The notes beneath the pieces are model-generated. The model was not told the origin of the DNA. It did not search any database and saw nothing but the letters and a program-made list of their open reading frames with translations. Position numbers and translations under genes: made by a program. Below, piece after piece: positions 17,386 through 26,109 of a DNA stretch of 64,000 nt; the first letter of the stretch is position 1; the number at the start of each line of letters is the position of its first letter. The DNA comes from an uncultured Flavobacterium sp. (lineage in GTDB: Bacteria; Bacteroidota; Bacteroidia; Flavobacteriales; Flavobacteriaceae): positions 1,798,001 to 1,862,000 of the forward strand of contig NZ_OX638201.1 in the NCBI RefSeq assembly GCF_951805225.1, given 5' to 3'.

Positions 17386-18939
17386 TTACAAGTCAAATTT
17401 TATTCCTTGTGCTAGTGGCAAACTAGTGGTGTAATTAATTGTATTGGTTTGTCTACGCATGTAAACTTTCCAGGCATCAGATCCGGATTCTCTTCCTCCG
17501 CCTGTTTCTTTTTCTCCACCAAAAGCACCTCCAATTTCGGCGCCTGAGGTTCCAATATTTACATTGGCAATACCACAATCAGATCCTGTAACAGACAAGA
17601 ATAACTCGGCTTCTCTTAAATTATTTGTCATAATTGCCGATGATAATCCTTGTGCAACACCGTTTTGGATTGCGATGGCATCTTCTACAGTTCCTGAATA
17701 TTTTAATAAGTACAATACTGGGGCAAAAGTTTCGTGTTGTACAATTTCAAATGTGTTATCAGCTTCTGCAATTGCAGGTTTTACGTAGCAACCGCTTTCG
17801 TATCCTTCTCCAGAAAGTACGCCGCCTTCAACAAGGATTTTTCCTCCTTCGGCAACTACTTTTTCTAAAGCCTGATTATACATTTCGACAGCATGTTTAT
17901 CGATAAGCGGACCAACATGATTTTTTTCGTCTAATGGATTTCCAATGCGTAATTGTTTGTAGGCAGAAACAATTGCATCTCTAACTTTATCATAAATACT
18001 TTCGTGAATGATCAAACGACGCGTCGATGTACATCTTTGTCCTGCAGTTCCTACGGCACCAAAAACGGCACCAATAACAGTCATTTTAATATCTGCATCC
18101 GGCGTTACAATAATTGCATTGTTTCCACCTAATTCTAATAATGAATTTCCTAAACGTCCCGCAACTACCTGCGCAACAATTTTACCCATTCTTGTAGAAC
18201 CTGTAGCCGAAATTAATGGCACGCGTTTATCGCTTGTCAACAACTCTCCTATTTTATAATCGCCATTGATTAAGCAAGAAATTCCTTCCGGAAGGTTGTT
18301 TTCTTTGATAACTTCGGCAATAATATTCTGGCAGGCAATTCCGCAAAGAGGTGTTTTTTCAGAAGGTTTCCAAACGCAAACATCTCCGCAAATCCAAGCC
18401 AAAGCGGTATTCCAAGCCCAAACTGCAACCGGAAAATTGAATGCCGAAATGATTCCAACAACTCCCAAAGGATGATATTGTTCGTACATTCTGTGTCCCG
18501 GACGCTCTGAGTGCATTGTTAATCCGTGTAGCTGACGCGAAAGTCCTACTGCAAAATCACAGATATCGATCATTTCCTGAACTTCTCCATAACCTTCTTG
18601 CAAAGATTTACCCATTTCATAAGAAACCAGTTTTCCTAAAGCTTCTTTGTTCTGGCGTAATTTTTCTCCAAACTGACGTACAATTTCTCCACGTTGTGGC
18701 GCTGGCATTACTCTGAATTGTTTGAAAGCAGCTGTTGCCGATTCCATTACTTTTTCATAATCTGCAGCAGTCGAAGTTTTAATTTTTCCAATTAATGCTC
18801 CATCTACCGGAGAATAACTTTCTAAAATTTCTCCGTTCGAAAAATTGTTTAACCCTGTTGAAGTTCCTTCATTAACATCCTTTATTCCTAATTGGTCTAA
18901 AGCTTCTTTAATTCCGAATCCTAATTCTGTTTTTGTCAT
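17386..18939 (-). CDS. ALDH7-type aldehyde dehydrogenase (2-aminoadipate-6-semialdehyde dehydrogenase-like)
   Basis: This 517-residue aldehyde dehydrogenase has catalytic Cys303 (GQRCTSTRR), general base Glu269 (LLELGGNNA) and the NAD-site region (SAFNFPVAVWAWNTALA). The ALDH7-like features GHRMYEQYHPLGVVGI and ELGGNNAIIV fit the antiquitin/AmaB group, which oxidises 2-aminoadipate semialdehyde (or its cyclic form P6C) to 2-aminoadipate in lysine breakdown. The next upstream gene on the same strand encodes a DUF1338 protein of the same pathway. The start ATG at 18939 matches the family N-terminus. Subfamily assignment is by sequence feel, without a tree. Confidence 0.8.
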   Translation of the reverse strand: MTKTELGFGIKEALDQLGIKDVNEGTSTGLNNFSNGEILESYSPVDGALIGKIKTSTAADYEKVMESATAAFKQFRVMPAPQRGEIVRQFGEKLRQNKEALGKLVSYEMGKSLQEGYGEVQEMIDICDFAVGLSRQLHGLTMHSERPGHRMYEQYHPLGVVGIISAFNFPVAVWAWNTALAWICGDVCVWKPSEKTPLCGIACQNIIAEVIKENNLPEGISCLINGDYKIGELLTSDKRVPLISATGSTRMGKIVAQVVAGRLGNSLLELGGNNAIIVTPDADIKMTVIGAVFGAVGTAGQRCTSTRRLIIHESIYDKVRDAIVSAYKQLRIGNPLDEKNHVGPLIDKHAVEMYNQALEKVVAEGGKILVEGGVLSGEGYESGCYVKPAIAEADNTFEIVQHETFAPVLYLLKYSGTVEDAIAIQNGVAQGLSSAIMTNNLREAELFLSVTGSDCGIANVNIGTSGAEIGGAFGGEKETGGGRESGSDAWKVYMRRQTNTINYTTSLPLAQGIKFDL

Positions 18940-19121
18940 TCCGACCTTTTTTATTTATTATTTTGTCTTTCTCAATCGTTTGCGGATAATTCGAAAATTT
19001 TTTTAACACATAGAAACATAGATTTTCTTCTTAGTAAAAGAGAATTTTTAAAGAAATTCATTTCTTTCACATAGTCATATATGTCTATTTTAAATAAGTG
19101 AAATGCCTTTTTAAGGATTAA

Positions 19122-19139
19122 TCCCGATAGCTATCGGGA
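19122..19139. repeat. 18-bp perfect palindrome between ALDH and DUF1338 genes
   Basis: The sequence tcccgatagctatcggga is perfectly self-complementary. It lies in the 234-bp gap (18940-19173), which otherwise shows no gene. A shorter relative (tcccgaagcctcggga) is at ~52130-52146. It could be a repeat remnant or a weak hairpin. Confidence 0.6.
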
Positions 19140-19173
19140 CTATGTGTTAAAATTTACGCCTAACGAATTTTAA

Positions 19174-19989
19174 TTATTTAGTTTCCTGCAACTTTACATC
19201 TGTACTTTCAAAGATTTTATCAGCAGATGATGCTACAAATCCTTGGTACAATTCTCCGTTTGCCATTGGGTAACGAAGTGCAAATTCATAATAGCAAGAC
19301 GGAATTTCTACTTTTCCTTCTTCAAAATCTACTACATATAAATCTGCCAATGTGCTTGATTGTTCTAATAATTGCTCTGGCGTTCCTTTTATTTTTCCAC
19401 CAGAAGCGTTTAATTTCCAACCGCTTTCTTCTAAGAAATTGTTTAATTCTTCTAATGTTTTAAAGCCTTTTAAAGCATTAGTATTTATCGTGAAGTGATT
19501 TGCTCTAAAACCGTAAACGTACATCCACGCAGCATATTCAGATTCTTCTAATAATGATTTGTAAATCTTTTGAGAGTTTCCTTTCCAAACAGAACCGCTT
19601 AAAACCAATTCTGGATCGTTGAATACATTTTGGTCACAACTGTCCAAAATGTTCTGTACTGTTTCTTGTAATTCAGCTGAACATTTTTCTAATTCTAATT
19701 CAGAGATAAAGATTCTTGGAGCGCTTTTATCAGTAGCGTGCTCATAATGCTTTGCATATAATTTTTTGGTTTCAAAATTATACTCGCCTTTTGCCTCATA
19801 ACCAACATTGATAAAAGGCTTTTCTAATACTTCTATATTAACACGTTTGTCATTGAAAGTACGAATCGCGATATGGTCATTTTGAATTTCTTCGCCTTTA
19901 TCTTCTAATAATTCGTGTATTTTTTTTGCAGATGGAGTAATATCAGCATATTGCTCCCATAGTTTCGTAAGTAATTGATCTTTATTCAT
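19174..19989 (-). CDS. DUF1338 protein, HglS-like 2-oxoadipate dioxygenase/decarboxylase (short form)
   Basis: The DUF1338 metal-site residues described for HglS can be matched: His39 and Arg43 in NDHIAIRTF (HxxxR), His165 in FRANHFTI, and Glu235 in CYYEFALRYPM. HglS converts 2-oxoadipate to D-2-hydroxyglutarate with O2 and Fe(II). At 271 residues this is shorter than the Pseudomonas enzyme (~460), as expected for the short DUF1338 form. It sits between the ALDH7 gene and a divergent Lrp-type regulator, and a D-2-hydroxyglutarate dehydrogenase-like gene is ~14 kb downstream on the same strand. The residue match supports the reaction; substrate remains inferred. Confidence 0.78.
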   Translation of the reverse strand: MNKDQLLTKLWEQYADITPSAKKIHELLEDKGEEIQNDHIAIRTFNDKRVNIEVLEKPFINVGYEAKGEYNFETKKLYAKHYEHATDKSAPRIFISELELEKCSAELQETVQNILDSCDQNVFNDPELVLSGSVWKGNSQKIYKSLLEESEYAAWMYVYGFRANHFTINTNALKGFKTLEELNNFLEESGWKLNASGGKIKGTPEQLLEQSSTLADLYVVDFEEGKVEIPSCYYEFALRYPMANGELYQGFVASSADKIFESTDVKLQETK

Positions 19990-20105
19990 GTTTGGTTATC
20001 TTAAAATAATGTTATTATGACACAAATCTATGTATTATACTGTTAATATAACATCCTGTAGATACGATTATTGAAATCTAGACATTTCAGAAGGTTTTTT
20101 TTGTA

Positions 20106-20151
20106 ATTTTGACATTTTAAAATCAAGTTTTACCATTAGAATTGTCAAAAT
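20106..20151. promoter_or_regulatory. Inverted repeat in the divergent DUF1338/Lrp control region (candidate operator)
   Basis: ATTTTGACA (20106-20114) and TGTCAAAAT (20143-20151) are perfect 9-bp inverted complements separated by 28 nt. They lie 28-73 nt before the Lrp/AsnC start codon and in front of the divergent DUF1338 gene. A TAATTTTG (20104-20111) fits the Bacteroidota -7 box TAnnTTTG. Lrp-family proteins often bind spaced inverted repeats, so autoregulation is plausible but unproven. Confidence 0.45.
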
Positions 20152-20178
20152 AATAGAATCTATAAACTATCAAGAGCT

Positions 20179-20649
20179 ATGGCGAGTATCAAGAAGAATG
20201 AAAATACTGACTATTTAGATCGCGAAATCATGCAAAAACTTAGTGAGAATGGGAGAATACCATTTTCTGATCTTGCGAAGGAATTAAATATATCAAATTC
20301 GTTAGTGCATTTAAGGGTCAAAAAATTACAGGAAGCTGGTGTAATTACAGGTTTTGGCGTCAAGCTAAATGCTAAAGAACTTGGTTTTGAAACTATTACC
20401 TACACCGGAATCGTTACTAAAGAAGCTCGATACTCTTATTCTATTGCCGAAAAGTTAAAGGAAATCCCAGAAGTAATCGAATGTCACTGGGTTTCGGGGA
20501 AATATGCTTTATTCATCAAAATTGTTTCTTTTAACAACGAAGAACTTCGTAAAATTCTATACGAACAAATTCACCAAATCGAGGGCGTTGGAAGTACGGA
20601 TTCGTTTTTCTCTTTTGGGGCGGCTTTTGAGAAGAATTTACCTGTTTAA
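20179..20649 (+). CDS. Lrp/AsnC family transcriptional regulator
   Basis: This 156-residue protein has an N-terminal helix-turn-helix (DREIMQKLSENGRIPFSDLAKELNIS, LVHLRVKKLQEAGVITGF) and a C-terminal RAM/effector domain (VIECHWVSGKYALFIKI). Lrp-family proteins respond to amino acids and commonly control divergent amino-acid catabolic genes. Here it is transcribed away from the DUF1338 and ALDH7 genes, so lysine or hydroxylysine or a breakdown product is a likely ligand (inference). The ATG at 20179 gives the expected family length. Confidence 0.88.
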   Translation: MASIKKNENTDYLDREIMQKLSENGRIPFSDLAKELNISNSLVHLRVKKLQEAGVITGFGVKLNAKELGFETITYTGIVTKEARYSYSIAEKLKEIPEVIECHWVSGKYALFIKIVSFNNEELRKILYEQIHQIEGVGSTDSFFSFGAAFEKNLPV

Positions 20650-20730
20650 GACTTGAAGAAGCAAGATTATAGAAGAAAGATTGGGTTAATCTCTTGAATT
20701 TATTTTATTTTCTAATATTTCAGCGATAAT

Positions 20731-20877
20731 GTTTAGTCCCTACGGGACATTTTTTCTGGATGGGATAATTTTATTTCTACCAATATATAACTCCTAACGG
20801 AGTATATCTCGTAGAGATTAAATATTGGTAAAATACAATATAGTTCCTATTTAAAAAATGTCCCGTAGGGACTAAAC
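20731..20877. repeat. 147-bp MITE-like element with 25-bp terminal inverted repeats
   Basis: The arms 20731-20755 (gtttagtccctacgggacat...) and 20853-20877 are perfect inverted complements. Inner arms (taccaatat / atattggta) add a second stem. No coding potential is seen inside. It lies between the Lrp gene and the META lipoprotein gene, and a related structure is at 48892-49077. Confidence 0.75.
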
Positions 20878-20984
20878 CTTTAAAAATTAAATAAGAAACG
20901 AAACACGTAAAATGAAAAATTTGCCCTTTTTATGATGTAAATTCTATTAATAATTATTAAATTTATGTTCTAAAATCGTTTTTT

Positions 20985-21422
20985 ATGAAAAATTACATCT
21001 TACTTTTTGTTGCTGTTTTAGCACTATCATTTAATTCTTGTACAACGATGAAGAATACCACAAGCTCTTCTGATCTTTACAATACAACTTGGGAATTAGA
21101 ATATATTTCTGGTCCGCGTATTGCTTTTGACGGTCTGTTTCCTACCAAAAAACCATTTATTAAATTTGACGAAAGTAAAGGTCAGGTTTTCGGAAATGCT
21201 GGTTGCAACGGTTACAGTGCTCCTTATACTTTAAAAGGAAAATCTCTTAGCTTTGGTGAGCAAGGTCCTGCTACATTAATGTTTTGTGAAGGTGGCGGTG
21301 AACAAGTTTTTACACAAATGATCAGAAAAATAGATTCTTATTCTATTGATAAAGATGGTAAACTTAATTTGTTGGTAAAAGACATTCCGATGATGAGATT
21401 TAAAAAAGTGGCTGATAAATAA
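20985..21422 (+). CDS. META-domain (HslJ-like) lipoprotein
   Basis: A short signal peptide ends in a probable lipobox (LALSFNSC, Cys19). The remaining ~125 residues form a META domain: NTTWELEYISG at the start, GQVFGNAGCNGYSAPY in the middle, and a predicted final strand DIPMMRFKKV. META-domain proteins (HslJ and relatives) are small envelope proteins linked to heat or antibiotic tolerance, without known enzymatic activity. The gene is followed immediately by a strong terminator, so it is probably monocistronic. Confidence 0.85.
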   Translation: MKNYILLFVAVLALSFNSCTTMKNTTSSSDLYNTTWELEYISGPRIAFDGLFPTKKPFIKFDESKGQVFGNAGCNGYSAPYTLKGKSLSFGEQGPATLMFCEGGGEQVFTQMIRKIDSYSIDKDGKLNLLVKDIPMMRFKKVADK

Positions 21423-21441
21423 AAGTCATTATATCTAATAT

Positions 21442-21480
21442 AAAAAACCGCTTCAATGTAAAATTTGAAGCGGTTTTTTT
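21442..21480 (+). terminator. Rho-independent terminator after the META-domain gene
   Basis: The arms aaccgcttcaa and ttgaagcggtt form an 11-bp stem, extended by flanking A/T pairs, and are followed by T7. It starts 20 nt after the stop codon of the lipoprotein gene. Confidence 0.9.
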
Positions 21481-21647
21481 TATTGCTGTATCTTTTTTAA
21501 ACAATTTTCGAAAACAATTTATCCGAACTCTTATTCTATTTTTTGACGCTGATTTAAGGAAGATTTTCTGTGTTTAATATTATAAAAATCAATGTCTAAA
21601 ATCTCTTAAAACATACGAATTTACTGCTATAAAAGGCGAAATAAAAA

Positions 21648-21680
21648 AAGAAGTTGTCTCATAATTGAGGCAACTTCTTT
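21648..21680. terminator. Second, orphan terminator-like hairpin
   Basis: The arms aagaagttgtctc and gaggcaacttctt (one G-T pair) surround ataatt and are flanked by A7 and T8. No gene lies between this and the preceding terminator. The rest of the 21423-21964 gap holds no ORF I would support; a short untranslated transcript ending here cannot be excluded. Confidence 0.65.
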
Positions 21681-21964
21681 TTTTTATTTTAGGCATAATT
21701 ATCATCCTTTATTTACAACTATCTAAACATCAATAAATTAAAACAGGTATTTTTACGCTAAATTCTTACATATATAGTTTTTAATTTTACTACAGCAAAC
21801 TTAGCCTTATAAGCCAGATCAATTTGTACAATTCTCCCTGTACGCAATAAAAATCACCCAATTCAATCCTCAAAAAAAAGTGGAATCCTGAAACCACTTT
21901 AAAAAACGGGGCGACTTCTGAAAAGCCATACGAGTAGGACTAACAACAAAAATAAACTAATATT

Positions 21965-24073
21965 ATGGAATCAAAAAACACAAAAGAACAAGATGATGTT
22001 GCTGTAATCAAAAACGCAAACAGCAATTTTCAATTTAGAACACCAGCCGGTATTCAGGATTTTCAAGGAGATTCTGCAAAACAAACGGCATTGAATAATC
22101 TATGGAGTTCAAATCTGGATGAATTTACACAACAAGGAATGTTAAGCAATCCTTGGAATTCCTCTAATACGCCTCCAACTACAAACTATTATAATCCGGT
22201 ACAAAACAATCCTCAAAGTTCGTATTCACCAGTTAATTGGTTAGCTTTTCCAGGAAGATTAGCTTTTAATTTTCCAAATGCTTCACAAGATCAATTGAAC
22301 CAAATGGCAGATACCGGTAACATTCAAGGATTGATTAGCAGTAGTCCATGTGATAGTAGCAATACTACAACTATTCCTTATTTTCCGTATGGTCCAAGAG
22401 GCTGGCAGGATGAATATTGTGAATGGGCAGTAACTAGAAATTCCGATAACAAAATTATTCGTATTGATTTTACATGCGAAAATCCGGAATACTGGAATAG
22501 TCTATGGCTTATTGATCCTAACAAAGTAGTTACGCTTTATCAATCTATATTGAATAAACCGCAAATTACCTTAGAAGATTTAAGTTTGCCTGGTGCAGTA
22601 AATCCAATTACTGGACAACCTATTTACAATCCGTTGAATAAATGGAACAGCGGACCAGTATCAAGTGATACATTAGGCGGCGCTATACATTTGACAAGTA
22701 CGCCAAATACTTTGCAAACAGAAATTGGATTGGCAACTGCGGCAACTGTACAGCGCAATAATCCATCTGGAAGTACAGGAAATACTGCATGGCCTTCAAG
22801 ATCATTTAATACGCTGCTTTGTGATGCTCAATACGGACAAAAAAATCGTAACAGTGATCCAACTATTGGCGGTAATGTAAACAATCTGGTTACTGGTCCT
22901 CCAGCTACGCAAAAACCTTCTCAGGTTGTTACGCTTGCAAATCCACCGGGATTGTATATCCAAATGCCTTCTTTTGGCGGTTATAGTACTCCTGATGGCA
23001 CAGACGCTTCTACATTCTGGAACATTGTACGCGGATCTAAAACTCTAAATGATGAATATGGTACTCAGATGCCGGGTAATTTTATATTACACGCTGTATT
23101 TGAAGTTCCTGCTGATAAAAACTATACAATTAGCGATATAAAAATCAGTGGCGAAAATATTGCATGGGCATCTCAGGTTGCTTCAACTTTTAAAATGCAA
23201 ATTGTTGCCAGTAGTTATGATAGTCCAACAACTCCTCAGGGTTATGACGCTGTTGGTACGCCTTCTACTCTTTTTGCTCAGCCTTTGCAACTTTTTTATC
23301 AGGATTATTTTAACGCGATGTACAATACCAGTGTGCCTAATCCGGTGAATAATCCAATTTCACTTTTGAGTAATAGTACTTTCATTCCGCCAACAATTTT
23401 TAATTCGGCAAACGGAGCCAGTATGGTATTAATTTGCGACACCTGCACTGCTGTAAACAACGATCCTTCGACTTATCCGGACGTAACTTTTGATGATCCT
23501 AATATTATAGCAGTTGTAAATTCTGTTCAAACTGGTATTAGCTATGCTGTACCGGGAAATAGTTTGCCAAGTACTTATACGGCTTTGTTTATTACTATAA
23601 GTGTTGGTGTAAATGCTGCTGCAGGTCCTCATGGGGTTTTCATCACAAACGTTGGACAAAACCAAAGTACAGCAATGCCGGCAATGTTTACTGTATTGCC
23701 TACAACAATACAAGCGAATATTAAATGGCAAAATACGGGTGTAATTATTCCTTCTGGAACTACTGTTAATATCGCATATCAAAGCGGTCTTTGGACAGCA
23801 AATCCAGATGACAATAACGGACAATTGTATAATGCAAATGGAAATCCATACTTTATAGCTGGTCAGCCAGGTTATACAATGCCGGGTCAAAATGAAGGTG
23901 CACTTATAGGCAAAGTTGGAGATACTGTTTTTCTTGTTGGTATGGGCGCTACTGTTCCTGCAAATCTTCAAGGCGAATTGCAGTTGTGTATTAATGATGA
24001 TTTAAATGCGATCTACGGAGCTGGCTTTGCAGATAACATTGGTAGTATATCGGTGAAAATTACAATTGGATAA
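21965..24073 (+). CDS. Large protein of unknown function, partner of the adjacent cytochrome-like protein
   Basis: I do not recognise this 702-residue protein. It has no signal peptide (MESKNTKEQDDVAVIKNANS). The N-terminal ~350 residues contain conserved-looking Trp/Tyr/Cys segments (FPYGPRGWQDEYCEWAVTRN, IDFTCENPEYWNSLW, LLCDAQYGQKNRNSDPTIGG), which suggests an enzyme-like domain. The C-terminal ~250 residues look like beta-sandwich repeats (TFDDPNIIAVVNSVQTGISY, VGVNAAAGPHGVFITN). It lies 98 bp upstream of a mono-haem cytochrome-c-like protein, with a terminator only after that second gene, so the two are likely one operon. A redox role is guessed from the partner alone. Confidence 0.6.
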   Translation: MESKNTKEQDDVAVIKNANSNFQFRTPAGIQDFQGDSAKQTALNNLWSSNLDEFTQQGMLSNPWNSSNTPPTTNYYNPVQNNPQSSYSPVNWLAFPGRLAFNFPNASQDQLNQMADTGNIQGLISSSPCDSSNTTTIPYFPYGPRGWQDEYCEWAVTRNSDNKIIRIDFTCENPEYWNSLWLIDPNKVVTLYQSILNKPQITLEDLSLPGAVNPITGQPIYNPLNKWNSGPVSSDTLGGAIHLTSTPNTLQTEIGLATAATVQRNNPSGSTGNTAWPSRSFNTLLCDAQYGQKNRNSDPTIGGNVNNLVTGPPATQKPSQVVTLANPPGLYIQMPSFGGYSTPDGTDASTFWNIVRGSKTLNDEYGTQMPGNFILHAVFEVPADKNYTISDIKISGENIAWASQVASTFKMQIVASSYDSPTTPQGYDAVGTPSTLFAQPLQLFYQDYFNAMYNTSVPNPVNNPISLLSNSTFIPPTIFNSANGASMVLICDTCTAVNNDPSTYPDVTFDDPNIIAVVNSVQTGISYAVPGNSLPSTYTALFITISVGVNAAAGPHGVFITNVGQNQSTAMPAMFTVLPTTIQANIKWQNTGVIIPSGTTVNIAYQSGLWTANPDDNNGQLYNANGNPYFIAGQPGYTMPGQNEGALIGKVGDTVFLVGMGATVPANLQGELQLCINDDLNAIYGAGFADNIGSISVKITIG

Positions 24074-24171
24074 TCATTACCGAGTTCAATAATATGGGGA
24101 AAATATAAGCATTGAATTTACTTCAACGCTTTATAATTTCCCCTTTTTCTTTCCTTCAAATACTCAAAACA

Positions 24172-25707
24172 ATGAATTTAAAAACTACATTTTCAAAAAA
24201 AATATTCTGGATAGGTCTTGCCATAATTCCATTGGCTGTTATTGCTTCAAAGACAGAACTTGATCACACAAAATCTTCTTATCAACCTATTCCTTCATCG
24301 CAAACTAATACTTGTAATTGTTATTCTCCAAGTACAAGCGGCATTACGATTCCTATTACTTTTAATAATTTAGTTCCAACTGATTTATTTTCATTTACGT
24401 TTCAGTCACAGGCAGATTGTTTTGCTTGGCAGGAATTCATTTCCTTAAACTGGCCTTCTTCGCCTAATGCAAGTTTTGGTACGCCAAATGATACTAACTT
24501 TGTACAATGGGAAACCTATATGCCAAGAGAAGTGCTGTTTCCTGACGATGGCTCAAAACCGCCTGTATGGGGAACTTTAGTATCAGATGAATATAGCGGA
24601 CTTTTTAAATCACAAAAGTTTCTGCTAAAAAAGACACAAACCAAGCTGCTTACCTTTGTGAGCAAAATTGAAGAAAACGATGCCACAATAAATTTTAGTC
24701 CAAATCAGGCAGCACCATTTAACAAACCAAGTTGGATGGGCGCACAAAACAGTACCAATGTATGGTATGAAATTATGCTGAACAAAGACTATTATGATTT
24801 TATTGTCCAAAAAGGATTCTACAACGCACAAGTACAACACGATACTGTTAAACAAAACCAGCCCATTAATTTTCCTCAGGGCGCATATGGTACTACAACT
24901 GTTGGTGCAATTGAATTAAAAGCAGCATGGATGGAAGTTACAGATCGAAAGTCACCTAAATGGCTAAGATATAAACTATCGAATGCTACAGTTTTAGATC
25001 CAATCACAAAAAAACTTCGAAATACTGTTGTGGCACTTGTGGGACTTCATATCTTGCATAAAACACAAAATCAGCCTACATGGCTTTGGGCAACTTTTGA
25101 ACAAGTAGACAATGCTCCAGATAATAATAACCTAACGGCTACTCCGCCTCCATATGGTTATAATTTTTACAATGCTAATTGTACAAATCAAAATGTAGTT
25201 ATTAAAACAAGTGCGGGAGATTCTACTAAAGTCGTCACATGTAACCCCAATACATCACCGCCCTATTATCTAAATCAGGCTGGTCCTGTTCCAACTCAAA
25301 CTACACGAATGAACAATATTGATCCAACTGATGCAGCTCCAATCAATACGTTGATGCAGCAAAATATCAAGAAATTTTATCCAAATTCGGTTTGGCAATA
25401 TTATGAGCTAGTAGATGTTATTTGGACACAAAGTCCAGTTCCAGATCCTACAACGCCAGTCAATATACCAAGAAATATAAATGCCTCTTCAATGCTTAGC
25501 GGGACGCATATTGTCGCAAATTCAACGATGGAAACATACGTGCAACAAACCAAAACATGCTTTCAATGTCATGTTTACAGCACGATAGCTCCTTATCCTC
25601 CGGATAGTACTAACAATAATAAATTTGGCGATTTTAGTTTTGCACTTTCTTTTGCAAAATATCCTACGGCAAATGCAAATCAAAAGAAAAAATCCGTTAA
25701 GAAATAA
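24172..25707 (+). CDS. Mono-haem cytochrome-c-like exported protein
   Basis: The protein has an N-terminal membrane/signal segment (FWIGLAIIPLAVIAS) and, near the C-terminus, a single c-type haem attachment motif CFQCH (TKTCFQCHVYS). The ~430 residues in between are rich in Trp and Pro (DCFAWQEFISLNWP, WETYMPREVLFP, WLWATFEQVDNAP) and resemble no family I can name. The ATG at 24172 is preferred over an in-frame TTG at 24112 because it is followed directly by a normal signal peptide. It should act in the periplasm or on the membrane, perhaps as electron acceptor for the upstream protein. A terminator follows. Confidence 0.7.
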   Translation: MNLKTTFSKKIFWIGLAIIPLAVIASKTELDHTKSSYQPIPSSQTNTCNCYSPSTSGITIPITFNNLVPTDLFSFTFQSQADCFAWQEFISLNWPSSPNASFGTPNDTNFVQWETYMPREVLFPDDGSKPPVWGTLVSDEYSGLFKSQKFLLKKTQTKLLTFVSKIEENDATINFSPNQAAPFNKPSWMGAQNSTNVWYEIMLNKDYYDFIVQKGFYNAQVQHDTVKQNQPINFPQGAYGTTTVGAIELKAAWMEVTDRKSPKWLRYKLSNATVLDPITKKLRNTVVALVGLHILHKTQNQPTWLWATFEQVDNAPDNNNLTATPPPYGYNFYNANCTNQNVVIKTSAGDSTKVVTCNPNTSPPYYLNQAGPVPTQTTRMNNIDPTDAAPINTLMQQNIKKFYPNSVWQYYELVDVIWTQSPVPDPTTPVNIPRNINASSMLSGTHIVANSTMETYVQQTKTCFQCHVYSTIAPYPPDSTNNNKFGDFSFALSFAKYPTANANQKKKSVKK

Positions 25708-25729
25708 CCAATTTTATATAGGTCCATAA

Positions 25730-25764
25730 AAAGAGATTCCTCGATATTGAGGAATCTTTTTTTT
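25730..25764 (+). terminator. Rho-independent terminator after the cytochrome-like gene
   Basis: The arms agattcctc / gaggaatct around gatatt form a 9-bp stem followed by T8. It starts 26 nt after the stop codon at 25707. Confidence 0.88.
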
Positions 25765-25980
25765 ATGTAAACGAATCGTTAAAATAAGAATATACTGAAA
25801 AAAAACAGTATTATTACTTATCATTATATTGTAATTATTTTATAATTTTACATACCAAATAAAAAAATAAACTTCTTTTACAAGCCTTGTAGAACTCTTT
25901 TATCTTATTTCCTGATAAAACCATTTCACTTTAAATTTGAATCTATTTGATAACTCTTTTTTCGAAAAGAAATATCTCAT

Positions 25981-26062
25981 ACAAAACTCGATTTCATGAC
26001 AGGAAAAAACCATTCTATGGCATATTTTAAATTCTGTAGTCAAAAGATATTTAATTTTAAAA
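25981..26062 (+). promoter_or_regulatory. Upstream element shared with the tail-collar gene region (copy A)
   Basis: This stretch, 48 nt before the regulator gene, matches 59614-59698. Both contain an imperfect or perfect inverted pair (here CATGACAG 25995-26002 and ATGGCATA 26017-26024) separated by exactly 14 nt with the core GAAAAAACnnTTCT, then CATATT, 19 nt, and GATATTTAATTTTAAAA. The identical spacing argues for a shared promoter/operator rather than chance. The rest of the 25708-26109 gap holds the terminator above and no gene. Confidence 0.65.
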
Positions 26063-26109
26063 CAGATTAAAACACAACAACCAGGCAAAAAAAATACTCC
26101 CCAGAAAAA

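Noticed and set aside
23429..23971. 180-codon open frame on the minus strand inside the 21965-24073 gene
   Set aside because: It is antisense to a long clear gene, has no homology pattern, and shows codon-shadow composition.
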